NCBI GenBank assembly: GCA_019359375.1
Contig: JAHHHL010000041.1
Location: 1-59,535 of the forward strand
DNA from: Lyngbya sp. HA4199-MV5
Lineage (GTDB): Bacteria > Cyanobacteriota > Cyanobacteriia > Leptolyngbyales > Leptolyngbyaceae
Direction: 5' to 3'
DNA: 59,535 nucleotides
Shown here piece after piece: positions 26,956 to 35,791 of the stretch (within the stretch, counting starts at the first letter, position 1; each line of letters starts with the position of its first letter). Below the pieces are notes generated by a model, which did no database searches, had not been told where the DNA came from, and worked only from the letters and a program-made list of their open reading frames with translations. A program made the position numbers and the translations under genes.

Positions 26956-28776
26956 TCAATTCAGTGTAATGGGTTTGGGATGCCGATCGGCGCTCTGGGT
27001 CTCGGTGAGAGTGCTACCACTGAGTGGGATTTGTATTGTGAAGGTCGTTTTTCCTTCAGTGCTGGCAACGGTGAGGCAGGCTCCAAGACGTTCTGTGAGC
27101 TTTTTTACCAGCGCCAGCCCTAGCCCGGTGCCGCCTTGCTGCCACGGATCGTGCTTGGGGATGCGATAAAACTTATCGAAAATGCGCGTCTGTTCACCTG
27201 GAGGAATTTCAACGCCGGTGTTGGTAACGCTGATGTGGAAGCAGTCAACAGGTTGCACCCCAGCCTCTTCTACCGCCACCACCATTGCCGTGATGACAAT
27301 CCACTCGCCAACAGGTGTGTACTTGCACGCATTATTGAGCAGTTCGACCAAAATTCGCTCTAGATAGGACTGGTCTGTGAAAAGCGGGGGCAAGTCGGGA
27401 GCGATGTTGAGTTTCAACTGTTGCTGGTGGCTATAGGCGCGATCGACAAAGGGTTTAGTCAAGTTTTGCACCCAGGGTTCCAGTTCAAGCGCGGTCAAAA
27501 GCAACGGCTCCATGTCGCCATCCAAGCGAGTTAAGTCGAGCAAATCGGTAATCAAGTCGATTTCGCGCTGGCACTCGTCTTGCAAGATTTTCAAGTAACG
27601 ATCGACCGTGCTCGATCGCAGTTTGGGTTTTGCCTCTGCTGGCTCCGGCGGCTGGGCTTCTGGTAAGGTCGCTGCGTTTAAAGGTGATGGATTCATCGCT
27701 CTTAGGCTAATGTCGAGCATGTGCAGTGCCATTTTGATATTTGCCATTGGGGTGCGCAATTCGTGAGACACCGTGCTGAGAAAGTCGTCTTTCAGGCGGT
27801 TTAGCTGCTCTAGCTCCGTTACTTGAGTTTGCAGGGTTTGATAAAGACGCGCCTGCCGAAGCGCGATCGCACACTGATTGGCAACCTGTTGCACCAGGCG
27901 GATATCTTGTTCGGTAAACGCATAGTCACTGGGATTGACCAGCCACAGATCACCCAGAACGCGCTGATCATCCACAATGGGGCAAGCCAGCATGACGACT
28001 CGTCCCCGATGCGAGTTTGGCAGAAGCGAGCAAAACTGGAAGTATTGCCCACGCAAGAGTTGATGATAGCCCTCGGTAAAGTTGTTCATGTTGAGCACTC
28101 GCCCCTGAATCGGTGTGAGCGAGGCGGCATATTCATACTGAACGGTGGCCGAATGCTGCTCCAGATCGTATAAAGCGGCGTTGCAACTCCTCACATCGAT
28201 CGCGATCGCAAGCTCCTGCATGGCGACTTGCAAAATTTGGGTTTCGTCCAGGCTATCGCGGACGCGATCGGTAATCCGCTTAAGGGTCGCTTCAAAATCA
28301 AACGCCAGTTGCAATTGAGCCGTGCGCGTTGCCACCTGAGCTTCCAGGTCAAGACTATGCTGGTAAAGCTGCCGTTGGCACGTCTGAATAGCCAATTGAT
28401 GCTCAACGCGAGCGAGCACCTCTTCGACCTGGAACGGTTTGGTAACGTAGTCTACGCCACCGGACTGAAACGCTTTGACCTTATCAGAAACGCCATTCAG
28501 CGCGCTTAAAAAAATGATGGGAATCTCACGTCCATGTGGCATAGCCTTTAGCTGCTGGCACACCTCATAGCCATTCATATCCGGCATGTGAATGTCGAGC
28601 AAAATCAAGTCAGGAGGTGAGGACTGGACGGATGTTAGCGCCGCTTTGCCATTAAGTAGTTTGCGCACTGTATACCCCTGCTGAGTGAGTAGAGCTGACA
28701 AAACGCGCACATTGTCTGGCATGTCATCAACAACTAGGATGGTACCTTTAGTGGCAGACTCACGATGGCTACTCAT
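26956..28776 (-). CDS. Hybrid response regulator / GAF / histidine kinase
   Basis: 606 residues: an N-terminal receiver domain (phosphoacceptor D61 in LILLDIHMPDMNGY), a short coiled coil, a GAF-like sensory region (about 170-320, with DVRSCNAALYDLEQ), then HisKA with phospho-His H338 (LSTVSHELRTPMANI) and an ATPase domain (ELLNNACKYTP; GTGLGLALVKKL). Receiver-first kinases of this type often act as middle members of phosphorelays in cyanobacteria. A Pro/Ala/Glu-rich insert (about 360-385) interrupts HisKA after the first helix. No membrane segment: cytosolic. No partner is adjacent. Confidence 0.9.
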   Translation of the reverse strand: MSSHRESATKGTILVVDDMPDNVRVLSALLTQQGYTVRKLLNGKAALTSVQSSPPDLILLDIHMPDMNGYEVCQQLKAMPHGREIPIIFLSALNGVSDKVKAFQSGGVDYVTKPFQVEEVLARVEHQLAIQTCQRQLYQHSLDLEAQVATRTAQLQLAFDFEATLKRITDRVRDSLDETQILQVAMQELAIAIDVRSCNAALYDLEQHSATVQYEYAASLTPIQGRVLNMNNFTEGYHQLLRGQYFQFCSLLPNSHRGRVVMLACPIVDDQRVLGDLWLVNPSDYAFTEQDIRLVQQVANQCAIALRQARLYQTLQTQVTELEQLNRLKDDFLSTVSHELRTPMANIKMALHMLDISLRAMNPSPLNAATLPEAQPPEPAEAKPKLRSSTVDRYLKILQDECQREIDLITDLLDLTRLDGDMEPLLLTALELEPWVQNLTKPFVDRAYSHQQQLKLNIAPDLPPLFTDQSYLERILVELLNNACKYTPVGEWIVITAMVVAVEEAGVQPVDCFHISVTNTGVEIPPGEQTRIFDKFYRIPKHDPWQQGGTGLGLALVKKLTERLGACLTVASTEGKTTFTIQIPLSGSTLTETQSADRHPKPITLN

Positions 28777-29001
28777 TCAGATTGATCAAAACGATAGGGG
28801 TAGAGAAAAGGCTGAAACTTTTTATCAGCTTAGCGTTAGCTTGCTCAAGAATGCGGTTTTTTTGGGCAGAGATGGTTTACTCACTGCTTCTTGAGCGATC
28901 GCGCCTGCCCTTTGCACTACAGTCAGTTTACGTCGCACGCCCACGTACCACACTCAAACGTTAAAATAAATGGGATTTGTATTGGGAAGGGTTTGTCTCC
29001 T

Positions 29002-29811
29002 GTGCTAACTACCCTCATAGCCGATTTTCGGATTATTTTTGAGCGTGACCCGGCTGCCCGCAACTGGTTGGAGGTTTTATTTTGCTATCCAGGGTTGCAG
29101 GCGCTTGTATTTCATCGCTTTTCCCACCAGCTCTATCGGCTGGGTCTGCCGTTCCTCCCTCGCCTTATCTCACAGTTAGCGCGCTTTTTAACCGGCATTG
29201 AAATCCACCCTGGAGCACAAGTTGGACAGGGGGTTTTTATCGACCACGGCATGGGGGTGGTCATCGGTGAAACGGCGATCGTCGGCAACTATGCGCTGAT
29301 CTATCAGGGCGTGACGCTGGGTGGAACAGGGAAGGAGACAGGCAAACGCCACCCCACTTTGGGTGAAGACGTAGTAGTGGGCGCTGGTGCCAAAGTCTTA
29401 GGCAATATTGAGATTGGCGATCGCGTCCGCATTGGTGCCGGGTCGGTTGTGCTACGTGCAGTGCCGCCCGATTGTACGGTAGTTGGCGTACCCGGTCGCA
29501 TTGTGCATCGATCGGGCGAACGATCTGATCCGCTGGAGCATGGACGATTGCCTGACTCAGAAGCACAGGTGATTCGTGCCCTGGTCGATCGCATTGAGTC
29601 GTTAGAGCAACAGTTGCAGCTTTTACAAACCAAGCAGTCGCTCAATGACTCTTTGTTGCTGGTCTCAGTAGCACCAAAAACATCAGGGCTGAACGGCAGC
29701 GATCCTCAGGCGGATTGCTCTGAAACTCAAGCAGTGGCTGATGCCGTCTCTCGCAGTTGCCGCATCCGAGATAAAGTGATCGAAGAATTTCTAGACGGTG
29801 CTGGCATTTAG
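29002..29811 (+). CDS. cysE: Serine O-acetyltransferase
   Basis: Makes O-acetylserine from serine and acetyl-CoA, the first step of cysteine synthesis. Left-handed beta-helix hexapeptides run from about [13 protein letters not shown] to [12 protein letters not shown], including the catalytic [14 protein letters not shown] block. The frame is open 37 codons upstream, but the GTG at 29002, preceded by GGAAGG, gives the standard N-terminus [20 protein letters not shown]. After the catalytic core comes a helical tail of about 100 residues, longer than in E. coli. A LysR regulator follows on the same strand. Confidence 0.92.
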   Translation: MLTTLIADFRIIFERDPAARNWLEVLFCYPGLQALVFHRFSHQLYRLGLPFLPRLISQLARFLTGIEIHPGAQVGQGVFIDHGMGVVIGETAIVGNYALIYQGVTLGGTGKETGKRHPTLGEDVVVGAGAKVLGNIEIGDRVRIGAGSVVLRAVPPDCTVVGVPGRIVHRSGERSDPLEHGRLPDSEAQVIRALVDRIESLEQQLQLLQTKQSLNDSLLLVSVAPKTSGLNGSDPQADCSETQAVADAVSRSCRIRDKVIEEFLDGAGI

Positions 29812-29887
29812 ATGTGTCCTGTAAACCGTCTTAGTAAAGGCGAAGGTGAGGCTGACCTCCAATTTTGGTCATCTACTCATAGCATCA

Positions 29888-29924
29888 ATCATTCCTGGTT
29901 CCAAAAACGATAACCAAAGATGAT
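29888..29924. promoter_or_regulatory. Possible LysR-type operator
   Basis: ATCATTCCTGGTT (29888-29900) and AACCAAAGATGAT (29912-29924) form an imperfect inverted repeat, 10 of 13 positions, around an 11-base spacer, just upstream of the lysR start. The dimension fits autoregulation by a LysR protein. Prediction from symmetry only. Confidence 0.35.
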
Positions 29925-29938
29925 TAAATAAAGAGGCA

Positions 29939-30889
29939 ATGGTGGAGGAGCCTTGGACGGCAGGAATGACCCTCGAACAGTTGCGTATTTTCTTGTCTGT
30001 GGCAACCCACTTGCACTTCACCCGTGCGGCAGAAGCCCTGTACATTACCCAGCCTGCGGTGAGCGCCGCGATTCAAAATTTAGAAGCAGAATATTGCGTC
30101 AAACTCTTTCATCGGATTGGTCGCCGCATTGAAATCACCGAAGCGGGAAGACTACTCCAGGTGGAGGCACAGAAGGTACTGGATCAGGTTTTGCTGACCG
30201 AGCGCGGCTTACGAGAACTCAACAATTTGCAGCGGGGTGAACTCAAGCTAGGGTCGAGTTTGACGATCGGCAACTATTGGCTACCCGAAAAAATCAGTCA
30301 CTTCAAACGCAGCTACCCCGGCATTACGGTAAACTGTACGCTGGCAAATGCCAAAGAGATTTGTGAGGGCACTGCCAGTGGGTTGTTTGATTTGGGGTTG
30401 GTGACGGGCGATGTCGATCCCGACCTCCAAGTGGTGTTGGAACAAGAGGTTGTGGGCAGCGATCGCCTACAAATTGTGGTCGGCACTTCTCATCCCTGGT
30501 TTGAACGTACCAGTGTCACCGTTAAAGAACTGGTTGAAACGCCTTGGGTCATGCGCGAATCGGGATCTGGTTCGCAGCAAATGTTTGAGCAGGCGATCCA
30601 GCGATGGGGCGTTGAACCGACTGAGTTGGACGTGGTTTTAGTCTTAAGCAGCAGTGAAATGGTGAAAGCCGTTGTCGAGAGTGGCGTTGGTGCGGCAGCG
30701 ATCCCTGAACTCATGGTGCAGAAAGAGTTGCAGTTAATGACGTTACGAGCCGTTTCAATTGTCAATAGCCGCAAAGGCTCGGGCATCACACTCGACATTG
30801 TGCAGCCTGTGTGGAAACTCAAGCATCGCCAACGGTTTCAAACCCAACTTGCGATCGCCTTCGAGCAAATCTTAGGAACGCGAATTTAA
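29939..30889 (+). CDS. LysR-family transcriptional regulator
   Basis: A 316-residue regulator: N-terminal HTH (LEQLRIFLSVATHLHFTRAA, then YITQPAVSAAIQNLEAEY) and a periplasmic-binding-like effector domain. The start at 29939 is nominal; an ATG at 29966 (MTLEQLRIF) fits the family N-terminus better but its GGA is very close. Sequence around the HTH resembles the CbbR/CysB-like cyanobacterial group without allowing a target to be named. The last four codons and the stop lie inside dispersed repeat A (from 30880), so the C-terminus has been replaced or trimmed by the repeat. Confidence 0.88.
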   Translation: MVEEPWTAGMTLEQLRIFLSVATHLHFTRAAEALYITQPAVSAAIQNLEAEYCVKLFHRIGRRIEITEAGRLLQVEAQKVLDQVLLTERGLRELNNLQRGELKLGSSLTIGNYWLPEKISHFKRSYPGITVNCTLANAKEICEGTASGLFDLGLVTGDVDPDLQVVLEQEVVGSDRLQIVVGTSHPWFERTSVTVKELVETPWVMRESGSGSQQMFEQAIQRWGVEPTELDVVLVLSSSEMVKAVVESGVGAAAIPELMVQKELQLMTLRAVSIVNSRKGSGITLDIVQPVWKLKHRQRFQTQLAIAFEQILGTRI

Positions 30890-31076
30890 TCAGGTGTAAT
30901 TCTTTCTGTAGGGACGTTACATGTAATACCAGTTTCAAAAGATGGCACTACAGATGATCGTCGGTAGGGGCTTACGGCCGTAAGCCCCTACGAGGATGTG
31001 TAAACGGAATTTAGAGAATTGGTATAACGCCCCTACAGACGGAAAGTGGTTCAGGTTCATTAATCCACGATCCTTA
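30880..31076. repeat. Dispersed repeat A, copy interrupted by a second element
   Basis: Outer parts (30880-30926 and 31028-31076) match 13061-13157 almost base for base; the 98-bp element at 30927-31024 plus a duplicated TAA is inserted in the hairpin loop. The left end supplies the lysR stop codon. The right end abuts MITE C. Confidence 0.75.
30927..31024. mobile_element. 98-bp MITE (element B) with TAA target duplication
   Basis: Ends are TACCAGTTTC and GAATTGGTA (inverted: TACCAATTC). It is flanked by TAA on both sides, and the uninterrupted copy of repeat A has a single TAA at the same place. The centre (30964-30991) is a perfect 28-bp palindrome around TTACGGCCGTAA. No coding capacity: it would need a transposase in trans. 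Confidence 0.7.
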
Positions 31077-31201
31077 GGGCGTGTCATCAATTAGCGCCGA
31101 AACCTTGCAATATTAGCAGTGTCACGCCCGTCTCAACACACCAGGCTAGGGGCTGGAATCCTTGCTGCAAGCAATGTGTAGTAGTAATTGATGACAGCCC
31201 C
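31077..31201. mobile_element. 125-bp MITE (element C), copy 1
   Basis: Terminal inverted repeats GGGCGTGTCATCAATT and AATTGATGACAGCCCC, flanked by TA on each side. Two further 125-bp copies occur at 49440-49564 (inverted) and 59110-59234. TA flanks and end type suggest mobilisation by a Tc1/IS630-like transposase, none of which is in the window. Confidence 0.75.
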
Positions 31202-31337
31202 TAGCATCACCCTTACGAGCGAGCAGTCCTGCTCCTTTGCAAGTTTCTGCATCAGATCCACTATCGCTGCTACTTTTCTGGCTCATATTGTGCAAACCTT
31301 CCCAACCCTCAAGCCGTTTTGAGATTACCTCCAACAC
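31146..31337 (-). pseudogene. Small ORF cut by MITE C (doubtful)
   Basis: A minus-strand frame reads MLEVISKRLEGWEGLHNMSQ, then KSSSDSGSDAETCKGAGLLA, and enters MITE C after RKGDA, so its last residues come from the element. The part before the insertion has normal composition. I do not recognise it. It is divergent from the arsS-like gene. Confidence 0.25.
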
Positions 31338-31446
31338 GATCGTGCTGCCCTGAATCGACGCACTTTTTAGGACTGGGATAGGCAGAACAAAACCACAGCG
31401 CTAAGCTTTAACTGGAGACTACAGGCAAACGGCAAAGGATTTGTTC

Positions 31447-32580
31447 ATGTCCGAAACGATGCAAGCCTCAGCATTGAAGAGTGAGAGTTCGCTTGATCAG
31501 GGTCAGATACCTGCAACGTCTAAAACAACTGTGTTATACGGTCGATCGCGGCTGGCTGACCCACACCAGCAGCTTGCCGATCTAGCCGCCGTAGATTTGT
31601 CCCACACACCGCAGCACGGCAACTTTGCTGAAACGCTGGCGGCACGTCAATGGCAACCATTACAGCCCACCAAACTGGAGATTTTTCAAATCAATCTCGG
31701 CAAGCTGTGCAACATGACGTGCAGCCATTGCCATGTGGATGCGGGTCCCACACGCACGGCAGAAAATATGGATCGCGCCACGATCGATGCCTGCCTGCAC
31801 GCGTTAGATCAAACCGACGCGCATACGGTGGATATCACAGGCGGCGCACCAGAAATGAATCCCCATTTTCGCTATCTGGTGGATCAGTGTGTGGCGCGTG
31901 GGAAGCATGTGATCGATCGCTGCAATCTAACGGTTCTCTTGCTCCCACGTATGCAGGATTTGCCTGAATGGTTGGCAGCACGCGGCGTTGAGATTGTCTG
32001 TTCGCTACCCCACTACCAGCAAGAAAACACCGACACTCAACGCGGCAACGGCACCTTTGAGAAATCCATTACAGCCTTACAACGGTTGAATACAGCAGGC
32101 TATGGCAAGGGCGATCCCCAGCGCCCATTAGTTTTGGTCACAAATCCCGTCGGCACCTGTCTTGCGAAATATAACCCCTGCATTGAAAAAGAATGGAAGA
32201 ACGGCTTGCAGGAGAACTATGGGATTACCTTCGATCGCCTCATTGCCCTCAACAACATGCCGATCTCGCGCTACCTGGAATGGTTAGAAACCTCAGGCAA
32301 CCTGCAAGCCTACATGGAACGGCTCGTGAATGCCTTTAACCCCGGTACGATCGCGGGCTTGATGTGCCGCAATACACTCTCCATTGCCTGGGATGGTCGC
32401 CTCTTCGACTGCGATTTCAATCAAATGCTGGATCTGGAAGCACAGCAACCCAATGGACAACATCCACACATCCGCGATTTCAATCCAGAGATGTTGGCTC
32501 AACGTGAAATTGTCACCGGACACCATTGCTTTGGCTGTACAGCGGGTGCAGGAAGTTCGTGTAGTGGGGCTATCGTTTAG
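31447..32580 (+). CDS. arsS: Arsenosugar biosynthesis radical SAM protein (ArsS-like)
   Basis: A 377-residue radical SAM enzyme. The [4Fe-4S] motif is C88-x3-C92-x2-C95 in CNMTCSHCHVDAGP, a form typical of the ArsS / 'rSAM-selenodomain' family thought to build the 5-deoxyribose-arsenic bond of arsenosugars from SAM. The C-terminal cysteines (HHCFGCTAGAGSSCSG) could hold an auxiliary cluster; the selenocysteine seen in some relatives is plain cysteine here. ATG at 31447 (after AAAGGA) is preferred over the TTG two codons earlier. The partner methyltransferase ArsM is not in the window; the family GT2 lies 516 bases downstream. Confidence 0.85.
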   Translation: MSETMQASALKSESSLDQGQIPATSKTTVLYGRSRLADPHQQLADLAAVDLSHTPQHGNFAETLAARQWQPLQPTKLEIFQINLGKLCNMTCSHCHVDAGPTRTAENMDRATIDACLHALDQTDAHTVDITGGAPEMNPHFRYLVDQCVARGKHVIDRCNLTVLLLPRMQDLPEWLAARGVEIVCSLPHYQQENTDTQRGNGTFEKSITALQRLNTAGYGKGDPQRPLVLVTNPVGTCLAKYNPCIEKEWKNGLQENYGITFDRLIALNNMPISRYLEWLETSGNLQAYMERLVNAFNPGTIAGLMCRNTLSIAWDGRLFDCDFNQMLDLEAQQPNGQHPHIRDFNPEMLAQREIVTGHHCFGCTAGAGSSCSGAIV

Positions 32581-32615
32581 GGAAGGCAGGAGGCAGAGGG
32601 CAGAGGGCAGAAGGT
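32581..32615. repeat. GGCAGAG heptamers after arsS
   Basis: AGGCAGGAGGCAGAGGGCAG and a few further units begin immediately after the stop codon, the complement of the CTGCCTC family. Confidence 0.6.
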
Positions 32616-32754
32616 AAGAAGGTGATTGCCAAACGCTGTGCAATGACTGAGCAGAAACCAGCCTTTAGACCTTCGATTCCTCAAAGAAATTGGAGGTCTG
32701 GAATCCATAGCTTACCTTCTAAAGTGTGTACAGCTTTTTAGAAATAGAGATTCT

Positions 32755-33093
32755 ATGTGCTCAAACCTGATCGGTTTAAGGGTCTTTTTAGCCTCCTTGA
32801 TCTGCTGTATATTCAGCTCGGCAATGATTCATTTTTTAGTCTTCTGGGTAGTGAAAGCTAACTTCTCTTTGTCACAGGTTGATTCTTCAGTTGAGACGGT
32901 AGTACTTGTCTTATCAATAGGCGGGGTTGTTGGGCTATTTAAATCCCTTTTTGTGAGTGCCTTTGCCTTTTTCGCCCCACCACGTTCACGTTGGTGGCTG
33001 ATTATAGGAAGTACAGTAGTTTTATCCCTACCAGAAGCATGGTTCTACTACAGGTTTTACATATTTATGGCATCGCCGCTTCCTTTTGGTTAA
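32755..33093 (+). CDS. Small hypothetical membrane protein in the arsS-GT2 group
   Basis: A 112-residue protein with four hydrophobic stretches (FLASLICCIFSSAMIHFLVF; ETVVLVLSIGGVVGLF; SLFVSAFAFFA; WWLIIGSTVVLSLP). The base composition is more AT-rich than its neighbours, which may point to recent acquisition. Its stop codon is three bases before the GT2 start, so the two are co-translated. No known family; it could anchor or assist the glycosyltransferase. Confidence 0.55.
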   Translation: MCSNLIGLRVFLASLICCIFSSAMIHFLVFWVVKANFSLSQVDSSVETVVLVLSIGGVVGLFKSLFVSAFAFFAPPRSRWWLIIGSTVVLSLPEAWFYYRFYIFMASPLPFG

Positions 33094-33096
33094 CTT

Positions 33097-33840
33097 GTGT
33101 CTTCTGTGCCCCGCGTTTCTATCATCATTCCAACTTTAAATGAAGCGGCGACGTTAGGACGAACTCTCCGCTGCTTGAGCGTGCTTGACCCGCCTGCGTG
33201 GGAAATTTTGGTGGTGGATGGTGGCAGTCAAGATGGAACAGTGGCGATCGCTCAAACGACCTCTGTAACCGTCATTCACTCCGAACAGGCAGGGCGATCG
33301 ATTCAAATGAACCAGGGTGCGGAGGCGGCTACAGGAGACATTCTCTGCTTTCTCCATGCCGATACCTTGTTGCCCGATGACGTGATCGCGGTCATGACAA
33401 GGACTCTTGGAAATCCCGCGATCGCCTGCGGTGGCTTCATTTCGCTCATGACGGACACCGAAACCACGCGCTGGAGCATGTCATTACACAACTATCTGAA
33501 AACCTACTATGCACCCCTGCTGTTTCGTCCCTATCTCTTTCTCTTCAAGGGATTACGGCTGCTATTTGGCGATCAGGTCATGTTTTGTCGTCGCGGTGAT
33601 TTTTGGGCGTGTGGTGGCTTTGATCCCGCACTCCCCATTATGGAAGAGGCAGACCTGTGCCTGAAACTGCTACCCTACGGACGTATTCGCCAGGTGAATC
33701 GAGTCGTTCAATCCTCTGATCGGCGCGTCGCCAAATGGGGGACACTCAAAGCCACCGCCATTTACCTGTATATCGGCTTTCTCTGGGGCATGGGCGCATC
33801 TGCTGCCACACTCAAGCGGTTTTATGAAGATATTCGATAA
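33097..33840 (+). CDS. Family 2 glycosyltransferase of the rSAM/selenodomain-associated (arsenosugar) type
   Basis: A 247-residue GT-A enzyme: RVSIIIPTLNEAATLGRTL, EILVVDGGSQDGT, and the metal-binding FLHADTLLP (HAD in place of DxD). It matches the subfamily that accompanies ArsS-like radical SAM proteins, now thought to act in arsenosugar formation. GTG start at 33097 follows the membrane-protein stop by three bases. A C-terminal hydrophobic helix (IYLYIGFLWGMGASAATL) may attach it to the membrane. The acceptor is unproven. Confidence 0.85.
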   Translation: MSSVPRVSIIIPTLNEAATLGRTLRCLSVLDPPAWEILVVDGGSQDGTVAIAQTTSVTVIHSEQAGRSIQMNQGAEAATGDILCFLHADTLLPDDVIAVMTRTLGNPAIACGGFISLMTDTETTRWSMSLHNYLKTYYAPLLFRPYLFLFKGLRLLFGDQVMFCRRGDFWACGGFDPALPIMEEADLCLKLLPYGRIRQVNRVVQSSDRRVAKWGTLKATAIYLYIGFLWGMGASAATLKRFYEDIR

Positions 33841-33998
33841 GACGGGGGAGTTGTTAGTTTTTGGTTGTTAGTTTTTAGAGGGAGTCAGGAGTCAGGAGAC
33901 AGAACTCAATACGCTTCTCACTCCCTACTCCCTACTCACCTCTTCATCTAACAACTAACAACTAATAACCAACAACTGGTTCAACTCAAAACTCATAA
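33841..33998. repeat. Heptamer repeats before the MerA-like gene
   Basis: GTTGTTAG/TTTTTAG, GTCAGGA, CCCTACT and CTAACAA/CCAACAA units in succession. No gene. Confidence 0.75.
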
Positions 33999-34009
33999 CT
34001 TTCCTCTCC

Positions 34010-35560
34010 ATGCCCCACTCCATTCTGAACGAACCCTTCGTGCAACCGCTGGATGATTACAACCAGGCGTTGGTGGCTCAGGTACATCCGATCGACTGGG
34101 TGAATCCCGAACCTGCACCGCTATACGATCTGGTCGTCATTGGGGCTGGCACGGCAGGGCTGGTGGTAGCGGCTGGAGCGGCAGGTTTAAAGCTGGGCTT
34201 AAAGATTGCCTTGATTGAGAAAGACTTGATGGGGGGCGATTGCCTCAATCTGGGCTGTGTGCCGTCTAAAACGGTCATTCAGTCTTCGCGGGTTGCGGCA
34301 ATGATGCGAGAATCAGCACCCTTTGGCATTCAGCCGCCGGAGACGGTAAACGTGGACTTTGCGGCGGTGATGCAACGAATGCGGCGAGTGCGAGCCGAGA
34401 TTAGCCATCATGATTCGGCGCAAACCTTTAGCGCTCAGGGCATTGATGTTTTTTTAGGGAGCGCTCGGTTTGTGGATAAGCAGACGATCGCCGTGGACGA
34501 TCGCGCCTTGCGCTTCAAAAAAGCCGTCATTGCTACAGGTGCCCGCGCCACCCATCCCAAAGTTTCTGGACTGGCAGACGCAGGCTTTCTCACGAACGAA
34601 ACCGTTTTTTCGCTGATCGATCGTCCCTCTCGCTTAGCCGTCATTGGCGGTGGTCCCATTGGGTGCGAACTGGCACAGGCATTCCAGCGGTTGGGCAGTG
34701 AAGTCACGTTATTGCATAAAAACGGTCATCTGCTCGATCGGGAAGATGGCGATGCGGCTGAAATCGTCCAACAGCGCTTTTTGCAGGAAGGGTTGAAACT
34801 CCTGCTGAATTGCACGATTGAGCGAGTCGAAAAGACTGAGGCGGGAAACGTCATCCACTACCAGCAGCACGGCGAAACGAGAACGATCATGGTCGATGAA
34901 ATTCTGATTGGCGTGGGACGATCGCCCAACGTGGAAGGACTCAATTTAGAAGCTGTTGGGGTCAAATACGATGCCAAGAAGGGCGTGGAGGTGAATGATT
35001 ACCTGCAAACCACGAACCCTCGTATCTACGCCGCAGGCGACATCTGTATGCAGTGGAAATTTACCCATGCCGCCGATGCTGCCGCCCGTCTGGTCATCAA
35101 AAATGCGTTGTTCGCTCCTTTTGGCATTGGACGCAGCAAGCTCAGTAGCCTGGTCATGCCCTGGGTGACCTACACCGATCCCGAAATTGCCCATGTGGGA
35201 CTGTATGAAACCGAAGCGCACGCGAAGGGCATCAAAACGCAGACGATCGTCATTCCCTTCTCGGATGTCGATCGCGCCCTGACCGATGGCGAACCCGAAG
35301 GCTTGCTCAAAGCCTTGGTAAAACAGGGGTCAGACAAAATTCTGGGAGCGACGATCGTGGCGAAACACGCAGGAGAAATGATCAGCGAAATCACCCTGGC
35401 AATGGTGACCAAGCAGGGACTCAACGCCATCGCCGGGGTCATTCATCCCTACCCCACCCAGGCAGAAGCCATCAAGAAAGCAGCCGATACTTACTACCGC
35501 AACGCCTTTCTCAACCCCACCATCCAATTTCTGCTTAAAGTTGTCAACAAGCTTAGTTAG
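34010..35560 (+). CDS. MerA-like FAD-dependent pyridine nucleotide-disulfide oxidoreductase
   Basis: A 516-residue flavoprotein: FAD loop VIGAGTAGLV, redox disulfide C78-x4-C83 in GGDCLNLGCVPSKT, NAD(P)H loop IGGGPIGCELAQAF, and the C-terminal dimerisation domain (THAADAAARL, HPYPTQAEAIKKAADTYYR). It is closest in layout to 'mercuric reductases' of cyanobacteria, but has no N-terminal HMA domain and no cysteine pair at the C-terminus (ends FLLKVVNKLS). Mercury reduction is therefore unlikely; quinone, thiol or other disulfide substrates are possible. Such genes often stand near arsS/GT2 genes. Confidence 0.87.
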   Translation: MPHSILNEPFVQPLDDYNQALVAQVHPIDWVNPEPAPLYDLVVIGAGTAGLVVAAGAAGLKLGLKIALIEKDLMGGDCLNLGCVPSKTVIQSSRVAAMMRESAPFGIQPPETVNVDFAAVMQRMRRVRAEISHHDSAQTFSAQGIDVFLGSARFVDKQTIAVDDRALRFKKAVIATGARATHPKVSGLADAGFLTNETVFSLIDRPSRLAVIGGGPIGCELAQAFQRLGSEVTLLHKNGHLLDREDGDAAEIVQQRFLQEGLKLLLNCTIERVEKTEAGNVIHYQQHGETRTIMVDEILIGVGRSPNVEGLNLEAVGVKYDAKKGVEVNDYLQTTNPRIYAAGDICMQWKFTHAADAAARLVIKNALFAPFGIGRSKLSSLVMPWVTYTDPEIAHVGLYETEAHAKGIKTQTIVIPFSDVDRALTDGEPEGLLKALVKQGSDKILGATIVAKHAGEMISEITLAMVTKQGLNAIAGVIHPYPTQAEAIKKAADTYYRNAFLNPTIQFLLKVVNKLS

Positions 35561-35582
35561 TGTGACCGATCGCTTAGAGAAC

Positions 35583-35616
35583 GAAACCTAACAAAGTCAA
35601 TTGCTTGTTGGGTTTC
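35583..35616. repeat. Hairpin repeat after the MerA-like gene
   Basis: GAAACCTAACAA and TTGTTGGGTTTC pair at 11 of 12 positions across a 10-base loop, followed by CCCAACCTAC. This is a hairpin repeat form I associate with cyanobacterial intergenic DNA and it may serve as a terminator-like barrier. A possible remnant end of element B (GAATTGGTA) lies at 35661-35669. Confidence 0.5.
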
Positions 35617-35791
35617 ACGCTGTTCTACCCAACCTACTTTTTGTGCATCTTTAAAGAGAATTGGTATTAAATAGCGAAGCAATGAGTGTTGCCATTTCTT
35701 TGAGTTTGCAAACGGTATTCCAGTTGCGATCGGTCATGGGGACACCCAATAGCTTCTCGCTACTGACAGCAAGCTTAGATCTACCGACACC

